DNA from: Mycolicibacterium porcinum | GTDB taxonomy: Bacteria; Actinomycetota; Actinomycetes; Mycobacteriales; Mycobacteriaceae | NCBI GenBank assembly: GCA_002086835.1 | Contig: MVIG01000014.1 | Location: 1 to 64,000 of the forward strand | Direction of reading: 5' to 3' | DNA: 64,000 bases | Part shown: positions 9,579-18,463 of the stretch, one piece after another | Layout of the letters: every line of letters begins with the position of its first letter | How positions within the stretch are numbered: the stretch's first letter is position 1 | The notes under the pieces: model-generated | What the model was told of the DNA's origin: nothing | Seen by the model: the letters and a program-made list of their open reading frames with translations, nothing else | Database searches by the model: none | Made by a program: the position numbers and the translations under genes

Positions 9579-10370
9579 ATGGATCTGGGTCTGTCGGACA
9601 AACGCGCACTGGTCACCGGGTCGAGCACCGGACTCGGTCAGTCCATCGCGGAAACGCTTGCGGCGGAGGGTGTTTTCGTCGTGGTGCACGGCCGCGACGC
9701 CTCCCGGACGCAGGCCGTCGCCGACGGCATCCGGGCCGGCGGCGGCGACGCGGTGTCCGTCACCGGAGACCTGGCCACCGATGCAGGTGCCGACGCCGTC
9801 GCCGCGACCGCGGGTGATGTCGACATCCTGATCAACAACGCCGGGTACTACGACGGGCTCGGATGGTCCGAACTCACGGCCGAGCTCTGGGCGCAGATCT
9901 ACCAGGTCAATGTCGTATCCGGGGTACGCATGATCGAGCGACTCGTGCCAGGGATGCGCCGGCGCGGCTGGGGCCGCGTCATCCAGATCGGTGGCGGGCT
10001 GGCGATCCAGCCGGCCGCCATGCAACCGCACTACAACGCGACCCTCGCCGCGCGGCACAACCTCACCGTGTCGCTGGCCCGGGAACTCGCCGGCACAGGT
10101 ATCACATCCAACATCGTCGCACCCGGAGCCATCCTGACCGAACCCGTGCGTGACATGGCCTTCCGCGCCGCGGCCGAACACGGCTGGGGGCCTGCTTGGG
10201 AGGACATCGAGAAAGCCGCCGCGACCGAGTGGTTTCCCAACGACATCGGCAGATTCGGCCGGCCGGAGGAGATCGCCTCCGCGGTCGCCTTTTTGGCCAG
10301 CGTGCATGCCGGCTACATCAGCGGCGCCGATCTGCGCGTCGATGGCGGAACGATCCGCAGTGTCGCCTGA
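9579..10370 (+). CDS. Short-chain dehydrogenase-like protein lacking catalytic Ser and Lys
   Basis: This is a 263-residue SDR fold with an intact NAD(P) site (TGSSTGLG at 13-20, NNAG at 86-89). The catalytic region is altered. Tyr152 is present (HYNATLAARHN), but the position of the lysine in YxxxK is Leu156, and the usual serine region reads QIGGG. The C-terminal substrate region (SNIVAPGAILTEP, ADLRVDGGTI) is normal. It may bind nucleotide without classic SDR chemistry, or use another mechanism. ATG follows AGGAGC. It lies 45 bp upstream of a conventional SDR gene and next to the TetR operator. Confidence 0.85.
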   Translation: MDLGLSDKRALVTGSSTGLGQSIAETLAAEGVFVVVHGRDASRTQAVADGIRAGGGDAVSVTGDLATDAGADAVAATAGDVDILINNAGYYDGLGWSELTAELWAQIYQVNVVSGVRMIERLVPGMRRRGWGRVIQIGGGLAIQPAAMQPHYNATLAARHNLTVSLARELAGTGITSNIVAPGAILTEPVRDMAFRAAAEHGWGPAWEDIEKAAATEWFPNDIGRFGRPEEIASAVAFLASVHAGYISGADLRVDGGTIRSVA

Positions 10371-10415
10371 ACCGTCAGCCCATCGAAAAATGTCAACCGA
10401 AAGTAGGTAACCGCA

Positions 10416-11276
10416 ATGTCGTACGTGTTTCTCGTTTCCGGCGCTTCCCGCGGCCTGGGCCGTGCAATCGTCGAAGCCGCGTTGGGCGCCGGGCACCGCG
10501 TCGTCGCCGGTGTCCGCTCCTCGACTGCGCTGTCTGACCTTGCCGCCGAGGAACCGGATCGCCTCGCCGTCGTGGAACTGGACGTCACCGACGACGATCA
10601 AGTGCGTGCCGCTGTGGCCACCGCTGTCGAGCGGTTCGGCCGGCTCGACGTCTTGGTCAACAACGCCGGCTACGCGAACATGGCCGCCATCGAAGACTTC
10701 GACTTCGACGACTTCAGCGCTCAGATCGATGCCAACTTCCTCGGTGTCGTACGGCTCACCCAGGCGGCACTACCCGTCATGCGCACCCAGCGTGCCGGCC
10801 ACATCGTCCAGATCTCCTCGGTGGGTGGGCGACTCGTGCGCGCCGGCCTGGGCGCCTACCAGGCTGCCAAGTGGGCGGTCACCGGATTCTCCGGCGTGCT
10901 CGCGAAGGAAGTAGAGCCCCTCGGAATCAAGGTGACGGTCCTGGAACCCGGTGGTATGCGGACTGATTGGGCCGGGTCGTCGATGCGGGTCGACACGGTT
11001 CGCGACGAGTACGCAGCCACCGTCGGTATGTCGATCGCCCAGAGCACGCCGGAGAACCTCGGCGCCAGCGATCCCGCCAAGGTGGCCGAACTTGTCCTCA
11101 CCACCGCCGAGATGAGCGATCCCCCCGAGCGGTTGCTCGTCGGCCCCGATGCTTACCGCTATGCGACCGCCGCCGGACGCGACCTGCTCGCCCAAGACGC
11201 GAAATGGGAGGCTCTCAGCCTTTCCACCGCGGCCGACGACGTCACCGCCGATCAGGTCAACCCACTGGGGGCATAG
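10416..11276 (+). CDS. Short-chain dehydrogenase/reductase
   Basis: This 286-residue SDR has all classic motifs: SGASRGLG for the cofactor, NNAG at about 86, a catalytic serine in QISSVGG and YQAAK. The basic residue after the glycine motif (GVRSS) favours NADP(H). It starts 45 bp after the upstream SDR and is likely in the same TetR-controlled operon. The pairing of a degenerate and an active SDR could mean a hetero-oligomer, but that is speculation. The substrate is unknown. The gene ends 19 bp before the convergent PolDom gene. Confidence 0.85.
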   Translation: MSYVFLVSGASRGLGRAIVEAALGAGHRVVAGVRSSTALSDLAAEEPDRLAVVELDVTDDDQVRAAVATAVERFGRLDVLVNNAGYANMAAIEDFDFDDFSAQIDANFLGVVRLTQAALPVMRTQRAGHIVQISSVGGRLVRAGLGAYQAAKWAVTGFSGVLAKEVEPLGIKVTVLEPGGMRTDWAGSSMRVDTVRDEYAATVGMSIAQSTPENLGASDPAKVAELVLTTAEMSDPPERLLVGPDAYRYATAAGRDLLAQDAKWEALSLSTAADDVTADQVNPLGA

Positions 11277-11295
11277 ACAGCAGTCGATGCCGGCC

Positions 11296-12345
11296 CTAAT
11301 CCTGGCGTCGGTTTCCGTCCTCGTCCCAGTTCTCGGCGACCTTCTTGCTGGGCTGCACCCGCGGCGGCTCACCCGGCATCTTCGGATAGTTCGGCGGGTA
11401 CGGCAGATCACCCAGCCCACGTTCCTCGTCGGCGGCCACCAGGTCCAGCAGCGGCTGCAGGGACTGCTCTTTCTCGTCGATGGCGGCCCACGGATCCTCG
11501 CGTCCGGCAAGGAAATCCGGCACCGTGGCGATGGTGTAGTCGTCGGGGTTGGCCGTGCGCAGTTCGTCCCAGGACAGCGGCGTCGACACGGTCGCGATCG
11601 GGGTCTTGCGGGCCGAGTAGGCCGACGCGAAGGTGCGGTCGCGCGCGTTCTGGTTGTAGTCGATGAACAGCCGCTCGCCCCGCTCTTCCTTCCACCACGA
11701 CGTGGTCACCGCGTCGGGGGCGCGGCGTTCCACCTCGCGTGCCAACGCGATCCCGGCCCGGCGCACCGCGATGAAATCCCAGTCGGTCTTGATCCGCAGG
11801 AAGATGTGCACGCCACGGCCGCCGGAGGTTTTCGGGAATCCGACCAGGCCCAGCTCATCGAGAAGCGGTTTGAGCACATCGCAGGCGACGGCGGCCGCCT
11901 CGGCGAATCCGGTACCCGGCTGCGGGTCCAGGTCGATCCGCAGCTCATCGGGATGCTCGGTGTCCGGGCACCGAACCTGCCAGGGGTGCAGCGTGATGGT
12001 GCCCATCTGCGCGGCCCACGCGATGGCCGCCGGGTGGGTCACCTTGAGCGCGTCGGCGGTGCGGCCGGACGGGAAGGTGACGACGCAGGTCTCCAGGTAG
12101 TCGGGATGCTTCTGCGGCACCCGCTTCTGGTAGATCTCCTCACCCTCGATGCCGTCGGGGAAGCGTTGCAGATGGGTGGGGCGGTCTTTGAGCAGCGCGA
12201 CCATGCGGTCGGCGACAGACAGGTAGTACTCCATCAGCTTGCCCTTGGTGCCGTCCTTACCCAGCTTCGGGTAATACACCTTGTCCGGGTTGGTGAACCG
12301 GACCTTGACGCCGTCGACGTCGAGTTCGGTTGCCGGTGTTGCCAT
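11296..12345 (-). CDS. LigD-type primase-polymerase domain protein (PolDom, Rv3730c-like)
   Basis: This stand-alone archaeo-eukaryotic primase-type polymerase of 349 residues corresponds to the POL domain of LigD. Motifs are the metal-binding pair RIDLDP, the nucleotide-binding TSGGRGVHIF, the third acidic site in RLFIDYNQNARDRT, and WAAQMGTITLHPW near the front. It adds (ribo)nucleotides at gaps and ends during double-strand-break or base-excision repair. Its stop-to-start neighbour LigC1 lies 1 bp upstream on the same strand. In mycobacteria such PolD proteins are encoded beside LigC ligases, so a polymerase-ligase repair unit is likely. Confidence 0.92.
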   Translation of the reverse strand: MATPATELDVDGVKVRFTNPDKVYYPKLGKDGTKGKLMEYYLSVADRMVALLKDRPTHLQRFPDGIEGEEIYQKRVPQKHPDYLETCVVTFPSGRTADALKVTHPAAIAWAAQMGTITLHPWQVRCPDTEHPDELRIDLDPQPGTGFAEAAAVACDVLKPLLDELGLVGFPKTSGGRGVHIFLRIKTDWDFIAVRRAGIALAREVERRAPDAVTTSWWKEERGERLFIDYNQNARDRTFASAYSARKTPIATVSTPLSWDELRTANPDDYTIATVPDFLAGREDPWAAIDEKEQSLQPLLDLVAADEERGLGDLPYPPNYPKMPGEPPRVQPSKKVAENWDEDGNRRQD

Positions 12346-12346
12346 T

Positions 12347-13405
12347 TCAGCTCTCCCCCGCCAGGACGTCGTACAGGTCGTAATTCAGCGGCACGTCCAG
12401 CTGGTCGAACGTGCAGCTCGCCGGTTCCCGGTCCGGGCGCCAGCGCATGAACTTCACCGCATGCCGAAAGCGCCTGCCGTGCACGGTGTTGCCCTCCATC
12501 TGGTCATAGGCCACCTCACACACCCGCTCGGGGCGGACCGGGATCCAGCGCTTGTCCGCAGCCGAGTTCCACCGGCTGGGGTCGCCTTCACGGACTTCGT
12601 CGCCCTCCCGCAGCGGCTCCAGGTCGGCCAGCAGCTTGAGCCGGTCCTTGACGCTGAACGACGCCGCGCCACCGACCATCTGCAGCTCCCCGTCGGAGCG
12701 ATAGAGGCCGAGCAGGATCGAGCCGACGCCCTCCCCGCTCTTGTGGATGCGGTAGCCGATCGCCACGCAGTCGGCGTCGCGGTGATGTTTGACCTTGACC
12801 ATCTCGCGCTTGCCCGGCAGGTAAGGGCCGTCGAGCTTCTTGGCGATCACCCCGTCGAGCCCGGCCCCCTCGAAGGTCTGCAGCCACTCGGCGCCGAGTC
12901 GGGGATCGGTGGTGGTCCGCGTGACATGGCACCAGACCTTGGCTTTGACCGCCTCGATCAGCGCCTCCCGACGCACCCGGAACGGCTCGGCGAGCCGTGA
13001 CCGGTCACCGGTGGCCAGGGCGTCGAATCCGATGAAGTGCGCAGGCGTCTCTTCGGCGAGCATGCGCACCCTCGACTCGGCGGGATGGATGCGCTGCGAC
13101 AGCGACTCCCAGTCCAGCCGCACGCGGCCGTCGATCTCGCGCGGCACCACCACTTCACCGTCGAGGACACAGCGGTCGGCCAGTTCGTCGCGCAGCGCGT
13201 CGAGCAGCTCGGGGAAGTAACGCCCGAGTTCCTTTCCACTGCGCGACTGCAGCACCACCTCGTCGCCGTCGCGGAAGGCCAGCGCCCGGAATCCGTCCCA
13301 TTTCGGCTCATAGGACCACACCCCGGCCTCGTCGGGCACTTTCACCTGGGCTTTGGCGAGCATCGGTTCGATCGGCGGCACTACGGGTAGGTCCACGGGC
13401 TCCAT
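12347..13405 (-). CDS. ligC1: ATP-dependent DNA ligase LigC (first copy)
   Basis: This is a two-domain ATP-dependent ligase of 352 residues, the small LigC type. The adenylated lysine is Lys35 in YEPKWDGFR (motif I). Further motifs are VLDGEVV (III), FIGFDALA (IIIa), LDGVIAKK (IV) and MVKVKHHRDADCVAIGYR (V), followed by the OB-fold domain. It seals nicks, probably in end-joining or excision repair, working with the PolDom protein encoded 1 bp downstream. The start at 13405 diverges from a second ligC gene across 217 bp. The number follows M. smegmatis usage for the copy next to PolDom. Confidence 0.9.
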   Translation of the reverse strand: MEPVDLPVVPPIEPMLAKAQVKVPDEAGVWSYEPKWDGFRALAFRDGDEVVLQSRSGKELGRYFPELLDALRDELADRCVLDGEVVVPREIDGRVRLDWESLSQRIHPAESRVRMLAEETPAHFIGFDALATGDRSRLAEPFRVRREALIEAVKAKVWCHVTRTTTDPRLGAEWLQTFEGAGLDGVIAKKLDGPYLPGKREMVKVKHHRDADCVAIGYRIHKSGEGVGSILLGLYRSDGELQMVGGAASFSVKDRLKLLADLEPLREGDEVREGDPSRWNSAADKRWIPVRPERVCEVAYDQMEGNTVHGRRFRHAVKFMRWRPDREPASCTFDQLDVPLNYDLYDVLAGES

Positions 13406-13622
13406 CCTGGTTCATCGGGGTCTCATGGAGCTAGACCGCCGCGCGGCCGCAAAGTCATCGCAGCACGCCGGCGGCGGGTGGGACCAGTCACGCTCTGCTT
13501 GACGCATACCCGATGGGCCGCCTGAAACCCGGTGCTCCCGCTCTTGTCTCGCGACTCGGCCGGACTGTGTCGCGCATACTGAGTAGCCGCAACCCGCACA
13601 ATCCACACTCAGATCCGGATCC
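13406..13622. other. Intergenic region between divergent ligC genes
   Basis: These 217 bp hold the promoters of both ligC genes by position. I see no clear promoter boxes, palindrome, small gene or RNA. The only open frames in it are antisense extensions without ribosome sites. Confidence 0.5.
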
Positions 13623-14696
13623 ATGCTGCTACCTGTGATGCCACCCGTCTCGCCCATGCTGGCCAAGCCGGTGACGACGATCCCGCCGGACGCGTCCTAC
13701 GAACCCAAGTGGGACGGCTTCCGGGCGGTGGTGTTCCGCGACGGTGACGAGGTCGAGCTGGGCAGCCGCAACCAACGACCGATGACCCGCTACTTCCCCG
13801 AACTCGTCGAGGCGGCCAAGGCAGAACTCCCGCCGCGGTGCGTGGTCGACGGCGAGATCGTGCTGCCCACCGGCCGGGGCCTGGACTTCGAGGCCCTCCA
13901 GTTGAGGCTGCACCCGGCGGCGTCCCGGGTGCGCCTGCTGGCCGAGCAGACACCGGCCTGCTTCATCGCCTTCGACCTGCTCGCCCTCGGCGACGACGAC
14001 CTCACGGCGCGCCCGTTCAGTGAGCGGCGCGCCGCCCTGGTCGCGGCGCTCGGTTCGGGTCCGACGTTCCATGTCACGCCGGCCACCACCGATCTGCCGA
14101 CCGCGCGGCGCTGGTTCGACGAGTTCGAGGGTGCCGGGCTCGACGGGCTGATCGCCAAACCGCTCACGCTCACCTATCAGCCCGACAAGCGGGTCATGGT
14201 GAAGATCAAGCATCAGCGGACCGCCGACTGCGTGGTCGCCGGGTACCGGCTCCACAAGTCGGGCCCGGACGCGGTCGGCTCGCTGCTGCTCGGGCTCTAC
14301 ACCGATGACGATGAGCTGGTATCGGTCGGCGTCATCGGCGCCTTCCCGATGGCGCGACGCCGGGCCCTGTTCACCGAATTACAGCCGCTGGTAACCGGTT
14401 TCGACGACCACCCATGGAACTGGGCCGCGGAGGTCGCCGCCGACCCGGACCTCGCCCGCCGATACGGCGGCGGCTCACGCTGGAACGCCGGCAAGGACCT
14501 GTCCTTCGTGCCGCTGCGACCCGAACGGGTGGTCGAGGTCCGCTACGACCACATGGAGGGCAGGCGCTTCCGGCACACCGCCCAGTTCAACCGCTGGCGG
14601 CCGGACCGCGACCCGCGGTCGTGCACCTACGCCCAACTGGAACAGCCAGTCACCTTCCGGCTCAACGACATCGTTCCGGGCCTGCTTCCCGACTAG
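13623..14696 (+). CDS. ligC2: ATP-dependent DNA ligase LigC (second copy)
   Basis: This 357-residue LigC-type ligase is clearly related to the divergent copy. Lys29 in YEPKWDGFR is the adenylation site. VVDGEIV, FIAFDLLAL, LDGLIAKP and MVKIKHQRTADCVVAGYR supply motifs III to V, and the OB domain ends EQPVTFRLND. A 217-bp divergent intergenic region allows separate regulation of the two ligases. Its last 4 bp overlap the end of the convergent unknown gene. Two LigC genes plus a PolDom gene is the arrangement reported for M. smegmatis. Confidence 0.9.
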   Translation: MLLPVMPPVSPMLAKPVTTIPPDASYEPKWDGFRAVVFRDGDEVELGSRNQRPMTRYFPELVEAAKAELPPRCVVDGEIVLPTGRGLDFEALQLRLHPAASRVRLLAEQTPACFIAFDLLALGDDDLTARPFSERRAALVAALGSGPTFHVTPATTDLPTARRWFDEFEGAGLDGLIAKPLTLTYQPDKRVMVKIKHQRTADCVVAGYRLHKSGPDAVGSLLLGLYTDDDELVSVGVIGAFPMARRRALFTELQPLVTGFDDHPWNWAAEVAADPDLARRYGGGSRWNAGKDLSFVPLRPERVVEVRYDHMEGRRFRHTAQFNRWRPDRDPRSCTYAQLEQPVTFRLNDIVPGLLPD

Positions 14697-15541
14697 TGGT
14701 GGTCCGGTGGCTGCAGCCAGCTCGCCAGATTGCGGACGTAGTCCTTGAAAACCCCCAGGCGCGACGGATCGGCGCTGATCTGCCGGCCGGGCCGATCGGT
14801 CACGAAGGACGGGGCCCCGTACCCCAGATCCCAGTTGTAGTCGGCGAAGTGGTGAAACGTCGACTCGGCCACGGCCCGGCCCATCGGCTTGCCCTCCGGC
14901 GTGCGCTCACCGTCGAGTGCCACCGCGAGATTGAACAGCCTGCCGGTCGCGGTGCTGCGGCCGCGCGCCACGACCGTCGCGAACGGCACCCGGGCCGAGA
15001 CCGCGCCCTCATGGGGGTGGGCCGGGAACCACTCGATGTGGCCCGTCGCGGTCCGGGAGGTGCGCAGCAGCTGGTGCACCGGCGCCTCGGCCAGCACCGG
15101 CTGATAGTCGCCATTGGCGCCCGAGTGATAGTTGGGCCACGAGATGTCCGGGTTGTCCTGATCGTCGCACCGCGACGCCGGGTCGAGGCTGGCGTCGTGA
15201 AACTCGTTGACCTGCCCCAACGAGCCCAACCCCCGCAGGCAACTGCCCAGGTCCTGATGATCGCGGGCGGTGAGCACCCCGCCACCGAGCCCGCGGAACC
15301 TGCCGATCGCCGCGCACTCGTCGGGCGTCAAACCGTTGCCGACGTCGACGGCCATCAACCACAGCTGGTCGAACCCGAGCTCGTCGAGATGGCTGAGCAC
15401 CGGATCAACGTGATCGGCCCGGTTGCGGGCCAGCACCTCGTGGCCGTCCGCACGGAGCTCGGCGGCCAGCATCGAGAAACGGCTGACATCCCAATCGTCG
15501 GGAGTCACCGGGATCGTGGTCTGCAACAGGATCGTCGCCAT
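14693..15541 (-). CDS. Conserved protein, possible class I glutamine-amidotransferase-like fold
   Basis: I do not recognise a characterised family. The 282-residue protein starts MATILLQTTIPVTPDDWDVS and has an alternating beta/alpha pattern. The stretch LWLMAVDVGNGLTPDECAAIGRF followed by a glycine-rich turn (GGGVLTARDHQDLG) resembles ThuA/DJ-1-like folds in which residues after a strand form a nucleophile elbow, but no cysteine is present there. His-rich segments (NEFHDASLD, FPAHPHEGAV, FHHFADYNWDLGYG) could bind a metal or sugar. It converges on ligC2 with a 4-bp overlap. No signal peptide or membrane helix is visible. Confidence 0.6.
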   Translation of the reverse strand: MATILLQTTIPVTPDDWDVSRFSMLAAELRADGHEVLARNRADHVDPVLSHLDELGFDQLWLMAVDVGNGLTPDECAAIGRFRGLGGGVLTARDHQDLGSCLRGLGSLGQVNEFHDASLDPASRCDDQDNPDISWPNYHSGANGDYQPVLAEAPVHQLLRTSRTATGHIEWFPAHPHEGAVSARVPFATVVARGRSTATGRLFNLAVALDGERTPEGKPMGRAVAESTFHHFADYNWDLGYGAPSFVTDRPGRQISADPSRLGVFKDYVRNLASWLQPPDHH

Positions 15542-15595
15542 GCGATCCAGCCTGGCGGCCGCGGTGCCGCTTGGGACCCTTGAAAACCCGTGGTC

Positions 15596-18400
15596 TCAGC
15601 TGGTCCACGAGACGGAGCGCAGCTGCCTGCGAGACCGCACCCCGAGCTTGACGAAGACCTTGCGCAGGTGCCATTCGACGGTGTGGGTGCTGATGAACAG
15701 CTGCGCACCGATCTCCTGATTTGTCAGCCCGTCGCGGGCCAGCTGCGCGATCTGCGCCTCCTGCGCGGTCAACTCGTCACCGGAGGCCAGCGGCTGCTTG
15801 CGCACCTTCTCCCCGGTGGCGGTCAGCTCGCGGCGGGCCCGCTCGGCGAACGCGTGCGCGCCCATCTTGGTGAACATGTCGTACGCGATGGTGAGCTGTT
15901 CCCGCGCGCTGGTGCGCTGCTTCTGGCGACGCAGCCATTCTCCGTAGCGCAGATGGGTCCGGGCCAGCTGCGCCCCGACTCGCGTGCGGCCCAGCCGCTC
16001 CACAGACTCCTTGAACAGCGCATCCGCGTCGGCGTCGGCGGCCACCAGGGCCCGCGCCCCGGCGAACACTCCCAGCCCCCAATCGGTTCCGCTGGCGCCC
16101 GCACCCGCTTCCAGCCGCCGCACCGCGTCCTCGGCGACATCCCGTTCGCCGACGCGCGCAGCGGCCTCGGTCAGCTCGAGCAGGGACCAACCATAGAACC
16201 CGAGATCGTGGTATTCACAGCCTTTCCGGGCCGCGGTCAACGCTTCCTCGTACCGGCCCAGACCGTTGTAGAGCACCGCGCCGGCATATCCGCTGACCCC
16301 CAGCAGCCGGCCCTCACCCTTGGCCGTACCCTCGGCCATGCCTGCCTCGATGAGATCGGCCGCCTCGCTCACGTCGCCACGCCACGCCGCCAGCTCCAGC
16401 TTGTGATACTTCATCGGGTGGTGGCCGATCGCCGTCGAGATCGTGTCGGCTTCCTCCATGAGCCTTGCCGCCGTGGCGAATTCGCCTTCCATCACATGTA
16501 CACCGGCCCGGTGGGCGATCGCCGACGGCAATACGGCGAGCGCACCCGTGGCCCGGGCGTAGCCCACCATGGCGGTCGCCAGCCGATTGTTCAACTCGAA
16601 ATCCCACAACTCGTCGGCCACCGACTCCTGCATGATCGGGAATGCCAAGGCCAACCAGCGCAGCGCCCGGCCGTCATGCCCCCGCGCCTGCTCAGCCCAT
16701 AGTTCGAGCGCGGTGCGCAGGTGGTCGACCGCCGCGGGCAGTCCCTCGGTGACCAGCTTGGCCATGCCGATCAGCAGATGGTCGATGGGCCGGGCCGGTG
16801 CGGTGATCCCCGCGACCGCCGCACGCGCCGCCTCGGCAACGAGCACCAGGGCCTGCGGCTGGCTGCGGGAGGCGAACATGGCCGCAGCCATCGCCTCGAT
16901 GTAGGTCTCGCGAGCCAACTCGTCGTCGAGGTTCTCTAGCCGCAGGGCGGCGTCGAGCAGCAACGCAGCGGCGTGACGAACCTGCGGCGCCCCCGGCTGC
17001 CCACCCCGGCTTCGGGTGAACTCCATCTGCGCGCGGAGCCGGTCCACCTGGGCGCGCTGCAGATCGGTCATGGGATTCAGCTCAGCCAGGGACAGCAGCT
17101 CGTAGGCAGCTGCCGGCGCGGCAGCTTCGCGTTTGGCCTCGGCAGCCGCGATCGCCCGGGAACTGCGCATGGCCGGATCGGCGGACAGCACCGCCGCACG
17201 CTCGAGAAAGACTGCGGCAGCGGCTATTCCACCGCGGCTGTGCGCGCGCCACGCCGAAGCCTCCAGTTCGGCGGCTACCGCGTCGTCGGGGCCTGCCGCG
17301 GCGTTGGCGGCATGCCAGGCCCGGCGGTCGGGATCCAACACGGGATCGGTGGCACTCGCCAGCGCCCGGTGTACCTCCCGCCGGTCGGCCACATCGGCCG
17401 CTCGGTAGGCCGCCGACCGGACCAGCGGGTGGTGAAACCGCATGCGGGCGCCGAACTCAAGCACCCCGGCGGCCTCGGCCGGCGCCAGCGCATCCATCCC
17501 GATGCCCAAATACGCTGCGGCACGCGCGAACACGACCGGATCACCGACCGGATCCGCCGCAGCGAGCAGCGCCAATCGACGAGTATCCGCGGGCAGCGCC
17601 TGAATGCGGCGGACGAAACCCTCCTCGACCTGCCCGACCGACGGCCGCGTCCCCACGATCCAAAACCCACCGGCCCGCTCAGCGGCCGAGACGTTACGCG
17701 GTATTTCCAGCAGGGCCAGCGGATTGCCACGGGATTCCGCGATGAGCCGGTCACGGACCCGCTCGTCGAGCCGGCCGAGCACCACCGTGTCCAGCAGGTC
17801 CCTGGCGTCGCTGTCCGCCAGACCCCTGACCGCCAGCTCGGGCAGCCCGGGCAGGAAGTCGGCGGCGGCGCCGTCGTGGTTGTCACGGACCCCGAACACC
17901 AGCACGACCGGCTCGGCCAGGAGTCGCCGCGCGACGAAGCCCAGGGTCTGTACCGAGACCTGGTCGAGCCACTGCGCATCGTCGATCACACACAGCAGCG
18001 GCTTGTCGTCGGCGGCGGCTGCCAAGAGGCTCAATACGGCCAGGCCGACCAGAAATCGGTCGGGTGCCGGCCCGACGCCACGACCGAACGCCACCGAGAG
18101 AGCGTCACGCTGCGGCTCGGGCAGGCTGTCGAGACCGTCGAGCAACGGCGTGCACAGATGATGCACTCCGGCGTAGGCGAGTTCCATGTCGGATTCGACC
18201 CCGGCTACCTGGGTCACCCGGAAGCCCGGTGCCTGCTGGACGACGTAGTCGAGCAGCGCCGTCTTGCCGACACCCGCCTCGCCGCGCAGCACCAGCACTG
18301 CGCTGCCGCCCGAGCCGGCGTCCGACACCAGCTGCCGGAGTGCCGCACATTCGCTGACGCGCCCAAGTAAGGGTGGGCCTTCGCCCGTCATCGCCATCAC
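15596..18400 (-). CDS. Large ATP-binding LuxR-family (LAL) transcriptional regulator
   Basis: This 934-residue LAL regulator starts with an AAA-type ATPase domain (Walker A GEAGVGKTALLD at about 40-51, Walker B LLCVIDDAQWLD near 135). A long helical region of TPR-like repeats fills the middle. The protein ends with a LuxR helix-turn-helix (LTAQEAQIAQLARDGLTNQE, then THTVEWHLRKVFVKLGVRSR). Such proteins are signal-integrating activators like MalT. Several start codons cluster at the front (M1, M2, M4), and I kept the longest. A 63-bp gap separates it from the upstream carboxylesterase on the same strand, so they may be co-regulated. The inducer is unknown. Confidence 0.88.
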   Translation of the reverse strand: MMAMTGEGPPLLGRVSECAALRQLVSDAGSGGSAVLVLRGEAGVGKTALLDYVVQQAPGFRVTQVAGVESDMELAYAGVHHLCTPLLDGLDSLPEPQRDALSVAFGRGVGPAPDRFLVGLAVLSLLAAAADDKPLLCVIDDAQWLDQVSVQTLGFVARRLLAEPVVLVFGVRDNHDGAAADFLPGLPELAVRGLADSDARDLLDTVVLGRLDERVRDRLIAESRGNPLALLEIPRNVSAAERAGGFWIVGTRPSVGQVEEGFVRRIQALPADTRRLALLAAADPVGDPVVFARAAAYLGIGMDALAPAEAAGVLEFGARMRFHHPLVRSAAYRAADVADRREVHRALASATDPVLDPDRRAWHAANAAAGPDDAVAAELEASAWRAHSRGGIAAAAVFLERAAVLSADPAMRSSRAIAAAEAKREAAAPAAAYELLSLAELNPMTDLQRAQVDRLRAQMEFTRSRGGQPGAPQVRHAAALLLDAALRLENLDDELARETYIEAMAAAMFASRSQPQALVLVAEAARAAVAGITAPARPIDHLLIGMAKLVTEGLPAAVDHLRTALELWAEQARGHDGRALRWLALAFPIMQESVADELWDFELNNRLATAMVGYARATGALAVLPSAIAHRAGVHVMEGEFATAARLMEEADTISTAIGHHPMKYHKLELAAWRGDVSEAADLIEAGMAEGTAKGEGRLLGVSGYAGAVLYNGLGRYEEALTAARKGCEYHDLGFYGWSLLELTEAAARVGERDVAEDAVRRLEAGAGASGTDWGLGVFAGARALVAADADADALFKESVERLGRTRVGAQLARTHLRYGEWLRRQKQRTSAREQLTIAYDMFTKMGAHAFAERARRELTATGEKVRKQPLASGDELTAQEAQIAQLARDGLTNQEIGAQLFISTHTVEWHLRKVFVKLGVRSRRQLRSVSWTS

Positions 18401-18463
18401 ACCACCGCGTCCGATTTTTGCCGAAACCCTACCAAGGGGGGCCAGGTTCGGCCGATCGCCGAT

